Shown one piece after another: positions 17,082 through 25,833 of a stretch of DNA of 64,000 bases. This DNA is from Paraburkholderia sp. Tr-20389 (GTDB taxonomy: Bacteria; Pseudomonadota; Gammaproteobacteria; Burkholderiales; Burkholderiaceae), in assembly GCF_017104565.1 (NCBI RefSeq), contig NZ_JAAGPD010000001.1, positions 620,001 to 684,000 of the forward strand, given 5' to 3'. Both the position numbers and the translations under genes were made by a program. Numbering within the stretch: position 1 is the first letter of the stretch; the number at the start of each line of letters is the position of its first letter. Under the pieces are notes generated by a model. It saw only the letters and a list, made by a program, of their open reading frames with translations, ran no database searches and had not been told where the DNA came from.

Positions 17082-17543
17082 TCACGCTTCGTGCGGCTCG
17101 CTGCCGCGCACCAGCAGCACGGGACACTTCGACATCCGCAGGAAACGTTCCGCGACGCTGCCAAGCACGATCCGCTTCATGCCGCGCCGTCCGTGCGTGC
17201 CGAGCACGACAAGTTCGGCGCCGATGCGCTCCGCACAACGCTGCAGCGTGTGCGCGACATCGTCGTTCAGCTGTTCCGTTTCGATCAGTTCGCTCGCACT
17301 CGCGACACCCGATTGCCTGCACACCGCCTCGGCGTCTTCGAGCGCCACGCGGCCATCGTTACGCAGCGCGTCCGTCAGCACGACGGGGTCGAAGTAGCCG
17401 GCGTAGTTGAACATCGGTGACGTATCGACGACATAGACGGCATGCACCGTCCCGCTCGTCAGCGATGCCATCTTCGCCGCCTCCTGGACCGCCAGCTTCG
17501 ATGTGTGGCTACCGTCCACCGCCACGAGGATTTTCTTGTACAT
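17082..17543 (-). CDS. Universal stress protein, single domain
   Basis: A 153-residue single-domain UspA protein starting MYKKILVAVDGS, with the ATP-binding signature GTHGRRGMKRIVLGSVAE near the C-terminus. It is convergent with the nitroreductase-like gene and lies 62 bases downstream of the flavodoxin gene, with which it probably forms a transcription unit. Confidence 0.93.
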   Translation of the reverse strand: MYKKILVAVDGSHTSKLAVQEAAKMASLTSGTVHAVYVVDTSPMFNYAGYFDPVVLTDALRNDGRVALEDAEAVCRQSGVASASELIETEQLNDDVAHTLQRCAERIGAELVVLGTHGRRGMKRIVLGSVAERFLRMSKCPVLLVRGSEPHEA

Positions 17544-17605
17544 GCTGAGACTCCTTTAAACACTCAAAAGCACGACGCTGCACGCCGGAAAAAGGAAGGC
17601 ACCGG

Positions 17606-18133
17606 CTAATCGATCCATTCTGTCTGCTGCAGCTTTGCCAGCCGATGCCGGAGCTTCTGGCCAAAACCTTGACGTTTCGTCCCGTCGATACGTCGCCGCA
17701 AGTCGTGCGCCGTGATGGCGCAGACAGCCAGCGGCGTCTTGCCCGCCGCCTTCGCCAACTGGTCCAGCGCCGGCTGGCTGCCTCGGCCGCCCAGCGTGCA
17801 GAACAGCGCGAGATGCCGGATGCGCTCACGCTGCGCCTTCAGCCACGCGACGGCCGGCGCAGACGCACGGCTTGCCCACACGGGCGTGCCGACCACGATG
17901 GCGTCGTACGCGGACAGGTCGTGGACAGGAGACATTACGCGGACGTCGCGATGACGCAGCGCGTCGAGAAGCGAGCGCACGTAGCCGCGCGCACCCGAAC
18001 GTGCGGAGTGCTCGCCCTGCTCGCGAATCGGCTCGAGGTCGGCGCCCAGTTCCGCCGCGAGCAGTTCCGCGATGCGCTGGGTCGTGCCGCTGCGCGAGTA
18101 GTAGACGACCAGAATCCTGCTTGGCGCGGTCAT
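17606..18133 (-). CDS. Flavodoxin family protein
   Basis: A 175-residue protein with the FMN phosphate-binding loop YYSRSGTTQRIAELLA near the N-terminus and VVGTPVWASRASAPAVAWL for the second flavin loop. The start MTAPSR is supported by AGGGAG upstream. It probably carries electrons or serves as an NAD(P)H:quinone oxidoreductase under low oxygen. A weak FNR-like site lies about 85 bases upstream. Confidence 0.88.
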   Translation of the reverse strand: MTAPSRILVVYYSRSGTTQRIAELLAAELGADLEPIREQGEHSARSGARGYVRSLLDALRHRDVRVMSPVHDLSAYDAIVVGTPVWASRASAPAVAWLKAQRERIRHLALFCTLGGRGSQPALDQLAKAAGKTPLAVCAITAHDLRRRIDGTKRQGFGQKLRHRLAKLQQTEWID

Positions 18134-18215
18134 GACGGGTACTCCCTTTCTCGCAGTGCCGGCACCGAATGGGGCGCCGCCTGAGCCCAGCATAAAGGCG
18201 TGCTGCAACTCACCG

Positions 18216-18229
18216 CTGACGCAGATCAA
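18216..18229. promoter_or_regulatory. Imperfect FNR-like site upstream of the flavodoxin gene
   Basis: Read leftward it is TTGATCTGCGTCAG, with one intact half-site and two mismatches in the other. It is credible mainly because better boxes occur in neighbouring promoters of the same island. Confidence 0.35.
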
Positions 18230-18238
18230 ACGCACCGG

Positions 18239-19279
18239 CTAGGAAACCTCGATCAGCACCTTGAGCGCATGCGTGCTCGCCGCATGCGAAAAGGTCTCGT
18301 ACGCCGCGAGCATATCGTCGAGTGCGAAGCGGTGCGTGATCAGCTGCTTCGGATCGAGGCGCCCCGCGCGCACGGTTTTCATCAGCATCGGCGTGCTGAC
18401 GGTGTCGACGAGACGCGTGGTGATCGAGATGTTGCGGTCCCACAGTGCTTCCAGATGCAGATCGCACTTCACGCCATGCACGCCCACATTCGCAATCGTG
18501 CCGCCGGGCGCAATCAGCGCTTCGCAGAGTTCGAACGTCGCGGGCACGCCGACGGCTTCGATTGCGCAATCCACGCCCGTCGATTCCGTCAACGCCATCA
18601 CCTGCGCGACGGCATCCTCGTGACCGTTGTTGATGCATGCCGTCGCGCCGAAGCGCCGCGCGACTTCGAGCCGGTTCGAATCGGGATCGATCATGATGAT
18701 CTGCGCGGGCGAGTAGAACTGTGCGGTCAGCAGCGACGCGAGCCCGATCGGCCCCGCGCCGACGATCGCCACCGTGCTGCCCGGCTGAACCTTGCCGTTG
18801 AGCACGCCGCATTCGAAGCCTGTCGGCAGGATGTCGGAGAGCATCACGAGCGCCTCTTCGTCGAGGCCGGCGGGAATCCGGTAGAGGCTCGTCTGCGCAT
18901 GCGGAATGCGCACGAATTCGGCCTGCGTGCCGTCGATACGATTGCCGAGAATCCATCCGCCCGTCGTGCAATGCGAATACATGCCGCGCCGGCAATACTC
19001 GCACTGCCCGCACGACGAGATGCACGACACCACCACGTGATCGCCGACGGCGAGACCGCTCACCGCGCTGCCCACGCTGTGCACGACGCCCACGCCTTCG
19101 TGTCCGAGGATGCGCCCAGGCTCGCAGGTCGGCACGTCGCCCTTGAGGATGTGCAGATCGGTGCCGCAGATCGTCGTGCGCGTCATCCTGACGATGGCAT
19201 CCGTCGGCGCCGCGAGTTCGGGCATCGGACGTTCGTCGAGCGACTTCTCGCCGGGGCCGTGATAAACGAGTGCTTTCAT
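18239..19279 (-). CDS. Zinc-dependent alcohol dehydrogenase (medium-chain family)
   Basis: A 346-residue MDR protein. Catalytic zinc ligands are Cys38 (TICGTD) and His60 with Glu61 (GHE). Four structural zinc cysteines are at 90, 93, 96 and 104 (SSCGQCEYCRRGMYSHC). The Rossmann motif is VAIVGAGPIGLAS. It oxidises or reduces alcohols and aldehydes with NAD; homologues in hypoxia islands are thought to serve fermentative redox balance. Two FNR boxes sit in the divergent region shared with the next Usp gene. Confidence 0.93.
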   Translation of the reverse strand: MKALVYHGPGEKSLDERPMPELAAPTDAIVRMTRTTICGTDLHILKGDVPTCEPGRILGHEGVGVVHSVGSAVSGLAVGDHVVVSCISSCGQCEYCRRGMYSHCTTGGWILGNRIDGTQAEFVRIPHAQTSLYRIPAGLDEEALVMLSDILPTGFECGVLNGKVQPGSTVAIVGAGPIGLASLLTAQFYSPAQIIMIDPDSNRLEVARRFGATACINNGHEDAVAQVMALTESTGVDCAIEAVGVPATFELCEALIAPGGTIANVGVHGVKCDLHLEALWDRNISITTRLVDTVSTPMLMKTVRAGRLDPKQLITHRFALDDMLAAYETFSHAASTHALKVLIEVS

Positions 19280-19347
19280 AAATGTCCCCCAGGGAAGGAA
19301 TGAAGCAGTTCACACGGAGCAATCTAGGCGCATGCAGGCCAACGCGC

Positions 19348-19361
19348 TTGACGTCGATCAA
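19348..19361. promoter_or_regulatory. FNR-type box TTGACGTCGATCAA
   Basis: One mismatch to TTGAT-N4-ATCAA. It lies 68 bases upstream of the alcohol dehydrogenase start, in the intergenic region shared with the divergent Usp gene. Confidence 0.6.
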
Positions 19362-19414
19362 ACGATGTCGAGTCCCGTCTGACAATACACCTCCGGCTCG
19401 CGATACGACACCGC

Positions 19415-19428
19415 TTGATCTGCATCAA
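19415..19428. promoter_or_regulatory. Perfect FNR box TTGATCTGCATCAA
   Basis: An exact match to the FNR consensus, 83 bases upstream of the universal stress gene at 19512. It probably activates the rightward unit of two Usp genes and what follows. Confidence 0.75.
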
Positions 19429-19511
19429 TCGCGTCGCCGGACCGCCTCGTAGACTCGATTGCATCGCGGGCCGCGGCCCGCCCCACGTGTCTCTGTTCCG
19501 GAGCAACGGCG

Positions 19512-20351
19512 ATGAGTTACAAGAGCATCCTCGTGCAACTCGATACGGGCGTTCATGCGCATCCGCGCCTCGAAACCGCGCTGCGTGTCGCCCACCAGTT
19601 TCATGCGAGACTCACGGGCCTCTTCACCACCTACCTGCCCGATCCGCACGCGTTCTACGTGATGGCGGGCACCGCGTCCTACTACGCGGAGCACGAGCGG
19701 CAGCGCAACGAGCGCGGCGCCGCGCTCGAGCGCCTGTTCCATGCGGAGGCCGCACGCGCGAAGGTCGATGGCCGCTGGATCGCAGCCGCGGGCTATGCGA
19801 ACGACGTCGTGCCGCCCTATGCGCGCCTCGCCGATCTGGTGATCGCGGGACAGGCCGATCGGCAAGACCCGGAATCGTTCATCGCCGATCAGTTCGCCGA
19901 GCATCTGCTGATGTCGGCGGGGCGCCCCGTGTTGCTCGTGCCCGCGAGCGGCACACATGCGACGCTCGGGCAACGCGTGATGGTCGCGTGGGACGGCAGC
20001 CGCGAAGCCACCCGCGCGATCCACGACGCGATGCCGTTCCTGTCGCATGCCGCCGACGTCACGCTGCTCACCGTCAACGCGACGCGCAACGAGCCGCCGT
20101 CATGGCGCATTCCGGGCGCCGACATCGCGCTGACGATCGCGCGCCACGGCGTCAAGGTGAACGTGCGCGAACTGAGCGTCGAAGCCGATGCGGCGATCGG
20201 CGACGTGCTGCTGTCGCAGGCGGCCGAAGCGGGCTGCGACATGATCGTGATGGGCGCCTGGGCGCATTCGCGTTTGCACGAACTCGTGCTCGGCGGCGCG
20301 ACACGCACCGTGCTTCAGTCGATGACCGTGCCCGTGCTGCTGTCGCATTGA
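19512..20351 (+). CDS. Universal stress protein, tandem-domain type
   Basis: A 279-residue protein starting MSYKSILVQLDTG, with two Usp-like halves. The C-terminal half has MVAWDGSREATRA and the degenerate nucleotide loop GAWAHSRLHELVLGGATR. It is paralogous to the next gene, from which it is separated by 26 bases; a shared ancestor and a tandem duplication are likely. It lies downstream of a perfect FNR box. Confidence 0.92.
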   Translation: MSYKSILVQLDTGVHAHPRLETALRVAHQFHARLTGLFTTYLPDPHAFYVMAGTASYYAEHERQRNERGAALERLFHAEAARAKVDGRWIAAAGYANDVVPPYARLADLVIAGQADRQDPESFIADQFAEHLLMSAGRPVLLVPASGTHATLGQRVMVAWDGSREATRAIHDAMPFLSHAADVTLLTVNATRNEPPSWRIPGADIALTIARHGVKVNVRELSVEADAAIGDVLLSQAAEAGCDMIVMGAWAHSRLHELVLGGATRTVLQSMTVPVLLSH

Positions 20352-20377
20352 GCGCATTGCCCCCAAAAGGAACCGAC

Positions 20378-21214
20378 ATGAGCTACAAGACCCTGCTCGT
20401 CCATATCGACGATAGCCGCCGCAGCGACACACGTATCGCGCTCTCGCTCGAACTCGCGCAGCGCTGGGATGCGCATCTGATTGGCCTGTACGTCGTCTGC
20501 CAGGATCTCTTCAGGCCGATCTTCCGGCAGGACAAAACGTTGTCGTTCGCGCAGATCGAAGCGCAGGAAACCAACCGCCGCGACACGGCTGGGAATGCCT
20601 TCCTCGCGGCCGCCGAGCGTGCCGGGCGCAGCGCCGAATGGCGCGCGCCACCCGGTCCCGCGCTCGATGTCGCGATGCTGCATGCGCGGCATGCCGACCT
20701 GCTCGTGCTCGGTCAGGAAGATCCGAAAGATCCCGCCTCATTTGTCGCGCCGAATTTCGCAGGCGACCTGGTACTGGGCGCCGGCCGCCCCGCGCTCGTC
20801 GTGCCGTATGCGGGCGAGGTGCGTACGCTCGGCGAAAACGTGCTCGTCGCGTGGGACGGCAGCCGCGAAGCGGCGCGCGCCGCCGCCGATGCGCTGCCCC
20901 TGCTCCAGCGCGCGCGTCATGTCGGCATCGAGATCGTGCACGCACACGGCCAGCCACAGTATCCCGAGGTGCCCGAGGGTATCGACGTCGCAGCGTGGCT
21001 CGAGACGCACGGCGTGCGCGCAGCGTTCTCGACGACGCCGCATCATATCGGCGTCGGCACGGGCGCGACGCTGCTCAATCGCGCAACGGATCTGCATGCG
21101 GACCTGCTGGTGATGGGCGCGTACGGGCATGCTCGCGCGCGTGAACGCGTTTTCGGCGGCGTCACGCGGACGATGCTCGAATCGATGACGGTGCCCGTGC
21201 TGATGGCGCATTGA
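20378..21214 (+). CDS. Universal stress protein, tandem-domain type
   Basis: A 278-residue paralogue of the preceding protein, starting MSYKTLLVHIDDS. The second domain carries LVAWDGSREAARA and GAYGHARARERVFGGVTR. AAAAGGAA upstream supports the start. It is co-transcribed with the preceding Usp gene and overlaps the truncated kinase frame downstream. Confidence 0.92.
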   Translation: MSYKTLLVHIDDSRRSDTRIALSLELAQRWDAHLIGLYVVCQDLFRPIFRQDKTLSFAQIEAQETNRRDTAGNAFLAAAERAGRSAEWRAPPGPALDVAMLHARHADLLVLGQEDPKDPASFVAPNFAGDLVLGAGRPALVVPYAGEVRTLGENVLVAWDGSREAARAAADALPLLQRARHVGIEIVHAHGQPQYPEVPEGIDVAAWLETHGVRAAFSTTPHHIGVGTGATLLNRATDLHADLLVMGAYGHARARERVFGGVTRTMLESMTVPVLMAH

Positions 21215-21771
21215 GTCGATTGCGTGATGCGCGTGGCCACGGGCAAGGCGTCACGCGGCGCGCATTGGCGCACGGCTCGCAAACGCGCACAATGTGTGCG
21301 CCCCGCGCGCTTCGGGCTCGGCCTCGCCCGAAGCCAGCCGCGACGAGGCGCCATCACTGGCTCGCGAACGACTTCACGAACCGCTACGGCATCGCGATCG
21401 AGCGGCGTATCGAAACGAACGACGCAGCCTTCACGAACGACGCCGCGACCGCGCTGTTCCGCAGCGCGCAGGAAGCGCTGACCAATGTCGCGCGCCATGC
21501 GAATGCCACCGCCGTCGAACTGACACTGCACATGACCAGCCGGCACTACGTCCTGCGCATCGCGGATAATGGGCGTGGCGCCGATCGTCATGCCAGACCG
21601 GACACGAGCGCCAGTCCCGGCGAGGACAAGTCGTTCGGCCTGATCGGCGTACGAGAACGGGCCTATATGCTCGGAGGTTCCGTGCAGATCGATACGGCGG
21701 CGAACGAAGGCTTTGCGCTGACGGTCACTTTCCCCTTGCAGGCCGTGCAACAGGAACACTCGCATCCATGA
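21211..21771 (+). pseudogene. Remnant of a sensor histidine kinase (HATPase domain only)
   Basis: From about base 21358 the frame encodes a NarX-type kinase C-terminus: LFRSAQEALTNVARHANAT (N box), ADNGRGAD and SFGLIGVRERAYMLGGSV (G boxes). It is roughly half identical to the C-terminus of the intact kinase at 25949. Everything N-terminal is missing: no PAS domain, no phospho-accepting histidine, no dimerisation helices. The first 45 codons are arginine- and proline-rich sequence of no recognisable family. Only about 140 bases lie between the Usp stop and the homology, so most of the gene has been deleted. The frame still overlaps the response regulator start by four bases, so a short protein might be made. 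Kinase activity is not expected. Confidence 0.65.
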
Positions 21772-22415
21772 TCAAGGTATTGCTTGCCGACGACCACACG
21801 CTCGTACGCGACGGGCTGCGCCACATCCTGCAATCCGCGAGCGGCTTCACGGTGGCGGGCGAAGCGTGCGACAGCGCGACCACGCTCGCGCTCGTCCGCG
21901 CCACCGACGCACACGTGCTGGTGCTCGACCTGTCGATGCCCGGCCGCAACGGCATCGACCTCATCAAGCAGATCAAGGACGAAATGCCCGCGCTGCGCAT
22001 TCTCGTGCTGACCATGCACGCCGAGCAGCAATACGCGGTGCGGGCGTTCAAGGCCGGCGCATCCGGCTATATGACGAAGGAAAGCGCGAGCGCCGAGCTG
22101 GTCGGCGCGGTGACCAAGGTGGCGGCGGGCGGCGTCTACGTCAGTCTCGCGATGGCCGAGCGCTTCGCGCAGAATCTCAACGAACCTGCCGAAGCGCTGC
22201 CGCATCAACGGCTGTCCGACCGGGAGTTCGACGTGTTCAGGCGTATCGTCGGCGGACAGACTATCACCGAAATCGCCCACGAACTCTGCCTGAGCGTCAA
22301 AACCGTCAGCACGCACAAAACCCGCATCCTCGAAAAAATGCAGATGCCCAACGAAAACGGGCTCGTGCGCTATGCGATCCGCCACAAGCTGTTCGACGAC
22401 GAAGCCGACATTTGA
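21768..22415 (+). CDS. NarL/FixJ-family response regulator with LuxR-type HTH
   Basis: A 215-residue regulator. The receiver domain has an acid pair Asp8-Asp9 and phospho-acceptor Asp54 (VLDLSMPGRNG), with the conserved lysine in GYMTKES. The LuxR-type HTH occupies the last 65 residues (RLSDREFDVFRRIVGG, TVSTHKTRILEKM). It overlaps the remnant kinase by an ATGA, as a normal two-component pair would. With that kinase broken, the likely phosphate donor is the orphan PAS kinase at 25949. Confidence 0.93.
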   Translation: MIKVLLADDHTLVRDGLRHILQSASGFTVAGEACDSATTLALVRATDAHVLVLDLSMPGRNGIDLIKQIKDEMPALRILVLTMHAEQQYAVRAFKAGASGYMTKESASAELVGAVTKVAAGGVYVSLAMAERFAQNLNEPAEALPHQRLSDREFDVFRRIVGGQTITEIAHELCLSVKTVSTHKTRILEKMQMPNENGLVRYAIRHKLFDDEADI

Positions 22416-22444
22416 CCGCAAGCGAAGCACCTCGCGTCGCGGGG

Positions 22445-22458
22445 TAGGAATATTCCTA
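22445..22458. promoter_or_regulatory. Perfect palindrome TAGGAATATTCCTA
   Basis: A 14-bp perfect palindrome, 80 bases upstream of the receiver gene. NarL-family regulators often bind short inverted repeats of this kind, so the response regulator just upstream is a candidate binder. A second short inverted repeat, ACCCA-N6-TGGGT, follows directly. Confidence 0.45.
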
Positions 22459-22537
22459 TAAGACCCACCCAAGTTCCTGGGTTTGCTTCAATCATCTCCG
22501 ATACATTTTTAAGATAAGCCCGCCGATACTGGTGGAC

Positions 22538-22948
22538 ATGGATACCGCCGTGTCAGCCATCGTCTCGAAGGTCTATCTCGTCGACGCCGCCGTCGAAGTC
22601 AGGCGCCGCCTCGCTCGTCTGCTCGGCGCAATTGCGGGCGTCGAAGTCGCCGGCGAGGCGGAAGACGGGGACGCCGCGCTGGAAGGCATTCTTGCGTGCG
22701 GCGCGGATATCGTCGTGCTCGACCTGCGGCTAGCAAGCGGGACGAGTCTCGATCTGATCCAGGCGCTATCGCGCACGTACCCCGCGATCGTCAAGATCGT
22801 GCTGACCAACTACACCGCGCGCGCGTTCCGCGCTGCCTGCGAGGCGGCGGGCGCCGATTTCTTCTTCGACAAGACGTCTGAATTCGATGCGGCCTGCCAC
22901 ACGGTCGCAGGCATTGCACGCGCGCGCGGTGCGCGTGCACGTGAATGA
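22538..22948 (+). CDS. Stand-alone receiver-domain protein
   Basis: A 136-residue CheY-like receiver with Asp62 in IVVLDLRLASG and lysine in FFFDKTSEF; no output domain follows. The second acidic residue of the usual pair is absent (LVDAAVEVR), so phosphorylation may be weak. A GTG six bases upstream is an alternative start. It lies 13 bases before the FNR-type gene and probably shares its transcript. It may act as a phosphate sink or partner switch for the island's kinase. Confidence 0.85.
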   Translation: MDTAVSAIVSKVYLVDAAVEVRRRLARLLGAIAGVEVAGEAEDGDAALEGILACGADIVVLDLRLASGTSLDLIQALSRTYPAIVKIVLTNYTARAFRAACEAAGADFFFDKTSEFDAACHTVAGIARARGARARE

Positions 22949-22961
22949 ACAGGAGCCGATC

Positions 22962-23768
22962 ATGCTTGCCGCAACCGACCTCGACACGGTCATCGACACC
23001 GCCATCGCCCCGATGAGTCCGCCGCCGCGCGCGGCAACCGTCGTGCCGATTCATCCTGTGGCACGAGCCGAACGCGCTCCGCAGCGCGCGTCCCGCTGCT
23101 CGACGTGCGCGATGCGCGCCCTCTGCATGCCCGCCGAACTGAGCGCGGCCGAACTCGCGCGGCTCGATTCGATCATCTGCGCGACGCGCTCGGTCAAGCG
23201 CGGGGACACGCTGTATCGCGCGGGAGATGCATTTCACAGCATCTACGCGGTGCGCGCGGGCTCGTTCAAGACGGTCGTGATGCATCGCGACGGCCGCGAG
23301 CATGTGACCGGCTTCCAGATTGCCGGCGAGGCGCTGGGGCTCGACGGCGTCGGCGCGGGTCAGCACAGTTGCGATGCGATTGCGCTCGAAGACAGCGCCG
23401 TCTGCATCATTCCGTTCGCGCAGCTCGAAGTGATCTGCCGCGAGATGAAACCGATGCAGCACCACATCTATCAGATGATGAGCAGCGAGATCGTCCGCGA
23501 GTCGAGCCAGATGATGCTGCTCGGCACGATGTCGGCGGAGCAGCGCGTCGCGACGTTTCTGCTGAATCTGTCGCGACGCTTCAAGGCGCGCGGCTTCTCG
23601 GCCGCCGAATTTCATCTGCGCATGACGCGCGAGGAAATCGGCTGCTATCTCGGCATGAAGCTCGAGACCGTGAGCCGCATGTTCTCGAAGTTCCACCGCG
23701 AGCGGCTCGTGTGTGCGAACGGCAAGACGATCCGTATCGTCGATCCCGAAGGACTCGCGCGCGTGTAA
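22962..23768 (+). CDS. FNR-type Crp/Fnr regulator with [4Fe-4S] cysteines
   Basis: A 268-residue oxygen-sensing regulator. Cys46, Cys49 and Cys55 (CX2CX5C) plus Cys148 reproduce the E. coli FNR ligands C20, C23, C29 and C122, with the same 93-residue distance between the last two. The cyclic-nucleotide-like beta-roll is followed by the DNA-binding helix TREEIGCYLGMKLETVSRMF, whose E-x2-SR residues specify TTGAT-N4-ATCAA. It starts MLAATD with AGGAG upstream. Matching boxes occur in at least five promoters between 15.0 and 25.9 kb, so it is probably the local master regulator of the island. Confidence 0.93.
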   Translation: MLAATDLDTVIDTAIAPMSPPPRAATVVPIHPVARAERAPQRASRCSTCAMRALCMPAELSAAELARLDSIICATRSVKRGDTLYRAGDAFHSIYAVRAGSFKTVVMHRDGREHVTGFQIAGEALGLDGVGAGQHSCDAIALEDSAVCIIPFAQLEVICREMKPMQHHIYQMMSSEIVRESSQMMLLGTMSAEQRVATFLLNLSRRFKARGFSAAEFHLRMTREEIGCYLGMKLETVSRMFSKFHRERLVCANGKTIRIVDPEGLARV

Positions 23769-23801
23769 CGCCTGCTTCGCCTCGCCCCGGAGGATGCCCC
23801 G

Positions 23802-24833
23802 ATGGTTCACGCGTCTTCGCATTCCGCCTGGCAGATCGATGAAACGCATTTCGATCGTGCTGGCCCGCTCGCCGAACAACTGCGCTTCGCGCTTCAATAC
23901 GCGGTGCTCGCGCCGTCCAATCACAATACCCAACCGTGGCGCTTCCTGATCGACGGCAACACCGTGCAGGTTTGCGCCGACCGGCTGCGCGCGCTGCCCG
24001 TCGTCGATCCATTCGACCGCGAGCTGCTCTTCAGCTGCGGTGCGGCGCTCTTCAATCTGCGCGTCGCGCTGAGCCATTTCGGCCTGGCCTATGCGATCAC
24101 GCTGTTTCCATCGGACGCGGATCCCGACGTCGTCGCGCTGGTGCTCGTGTCGAATCACGGACATCGCGACATGGCGCTTGCGCCGCTCTTCGATGCGATC
24201 ACGCAGCGCGTGACGACGCGCGCTCCCTTTGCGGACGAACCCGTTCCGGCCGCCGCGCAGCGCGCGCTGATCGACGCATGCGAGGCGGAAGGCGCGCTAG
24301 CCAGTTGCGTGCATGAACGGGCCGGTCGCCAGGCGATCGCGGATCTGGTCGCGGAAGCGGACCATATCCAGTTCGCCGACCCGCGTTTCAGGCGCGAACT
24401 CGCTGCATGGATTCATCCGCGTCACCGCGACGACGGCATGCCCTTGTATGGCGCGGCCGTCGGCGGGCTGCTCGATTTCGCGGTTCCGCTGGTCTCGGCC
24501 GTGGTGCGCGTGTTCGATGCAGGCGCGGGCGTTCCCGCCACGCATCGCCATCTCGTCGACGGATCGCCGCTGATGGTCGGCATTGCGACCGCGCGCAACG
24601 ACCGCGAGGCGTGGCTCGCCGCCGGACAGGCGCTCGAACGCATGTTGCTGGTCGCAGCCGGCTTGGGCCTGACGGCGTCCTACCTTAATCAGCCGATAGA
24701 AATCAGCACGTTGCGCGTGCAGATCAGCAGCCTGCTCCATCTCGACGCGACACCGCAACTCTTGTTGCGCGTCGGACGCGGCCCGCACGCGGAGCATGCG
24801 CCAAGGCGTCCGCTCTCCGATGTCCTGTTCTGA
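23802..24833 (+). CDS. Acg-family FMN-binding (nitroreductase-like) protein
   Basis: A 343-residue protein with APSNHNTQPWRFLIDG near residue 38 and LVAAGLGLTASYLNQPIE near the C-terminus, both typical of the Acg/Rv2032 group. This group is related to nitroreductases but binds FMN without obvious reductase activity, and in Mycobacterium it belongs to the DosR hypoxia regulon. Its place behind the FNR-type gene fits the same theme. The ATG follows CGGAGGATG-type ribosome-binding sequence. Confidence 0.88.
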   Translation: MVHASSHSAWQIDETHFDRAGPLAEQLRFALQYAVLAPSNHNTQPWRFLIDGNTVQVCADRLRALPVVDPFDRELLFSCGAALFNLRVALSHFGLAYAITLFPSDADPDVVALVLVSNHGHRDMALAPLFDAITQRVTTRAPFADEPVPAAAQRALIDACEAEGALASCVHERAGRQAIADLVAEADHIQFADPRFRRELAAWIHPRHRDDGMPLYGAAVGGLLDFAVPLVSAVVRVFDAGAGVPATHRHLVDGSPLMVGIATARNDREAWLAAGQALERMLLVAAGLGLTASYLNQPIEISTLRVQISSLLHLDATPQLLLRVGRGPHAEHAPRRPLSDVLF

Positions 24834-24877
24834 GTTCATGGCCGGCGCGCTTTGACGCATGGGGATGTCCGCCGTCG

Positions 24878-24891
24878 TTGACGTGCCTCAA
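24878..24891. promoter_or_regulatory. Imperfect FNR-like site TTGACGTGCCTCAA
   Basis: Two mismatches to the consensus, 111 bases upstream of the small gene at 25002. Supported only by the setting. Confidence 0.3.
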
Positions 24892-25001
24892 TTTCCATCG
24901 ACGGACACGCGATAGATTGAAACTGCGATCTACGCCACAGCACGATTCGCTGCCTCTCGCGCGAATCGCGCCCTTCCCGAGTGTCCGACAAGGAGCCGTC
25001 G

Positions 25002-25382
25002 ATGAGAATCACCCTTCACCTCGATACGTTCGAATGTGCCGATCCCGCCGCCTACGCGATTCTCTGGCTCGACCGCGACGCGCGCAAATGGTCGCGCGAA
25101 GGACACGCGGCCATCGATCTGCCCGAATGGGGCACCCTGGCGCTCACGAAGGACAGCACGCGCATCCTGGGCGCCGCCGGCGCCGGCAAGGATCATCTCT
25201 ACTGCGAACTGACGCGTCTCGATCTGCTGTCGCCGCAAGGGCCGTTCGAAGGCGAGTCGGGACACGTGCTCTGGTATCGCCATGCGGATCGCGCGCCCGT
25301 TGCAGGGCAATGGCATGTGCAGTGGATCGACGAAACCGACACGGAACCGGAGCACGGCGTCTTTGCGGACGACGAGCTCTGA
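25002..25382 (+). CDS. Hypothetical protein of the stress island
   Basis: A 126-residue acidic, tryptophan-rich soluble protein starting MRITLHLDTFECADPAAYA. AGGAG lies eight bases before the ATG, and codon use matches its neighbours, so it is very likely a real gene. I do not recognise a family. It has no signal peptide, membrane segment or cysteine motif. It stands alone, rightward, with a weak FNR-like site upstream, and is convergent with the HPF-like gene. Confidence 0.75.
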   Translation: MRITLHLDTFECADPAAYAILWLDRDARKWSREGHAAIDLPEWGTLALTKDSTRILGAAGAGKDHLYCELTRLDLLSPQGPFEGESGHVLWYRHADRAPVAGQWHVQWIDETDTEPEHGVFADDEL

Positions 25383-25421
25383 TATCCGACCCGCTTAAGC
25401 ACAAGCGGCGCACCGTTTCGA

Positions 25422-25739
25422 TCAACGCCGTCGCGTCGCTGCAATGGCCGCTGTCTGCAACGCCCGTTCCGCGGCGTCGAATGCGCAGCGCACGGCCTCT
25501 TCCGCACTCTCCGCCGCATAGCGCCCGATGGGCTCCAGTTCCTGCGTCGCGGTGACCAGATCGAGGCGCACATCGTAGAGCGGCTTGCCCGAGCGCAGAC
25601 ACAGCGCTTCGATGGCCAGACGGCAGTTCGACAGACGCGCGCCGAACCGTTGCAGGCGCACGAGCTGCATTGCCGCTTCGGCTTCGAGCGACGCCGAGGC
25701 ACTGCAGCCGAGATACACAATCTGCATGCCGATGCCCAT
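25422..25739 (-). CDS. HPF/RaiA-family ribosome-associated protein
   Basis: A 105-residue protein. MQIVYLGCSASASLEAEAAMQLVRLQRF at the N-terminus and CRLAIEALCLRSGKPLYDVRLDLVT in the middle follow the beta-alpha-beta pattern of hibernation-promoting factors. These proteins dock in the ribosomal A/P site and idle translation in stationary or anoxic cells. The ATG chosen has GGGAGG five bases away; a second ATG three bases upstream and one 12 bases downstream are alternatives. It shares a divergent promoter region and an FNR-type box with the sensor kinase. The family call is by pattern, so moderately sure. Confidence 0.7.
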   Translation of the reverse strand: MGIGMQIVYLGCSASASLEAEAAMQLVRLQRFGARLSNCRLAIEALCLRSGKPLYDVRLDLVTATQELEPIGRYAAESAEEAVRCAFDAAERALQTAAIAATRRR

Positions 25740-25833
25740 CATCGCCTCCCGTCGATCCGCTCTTCATTCGATGCGCGGACCTCGCGTCGCGCAAGCCCGT
25801 ATCGCCAGCGTACCGGCGCGCGCGCGGCCACGA

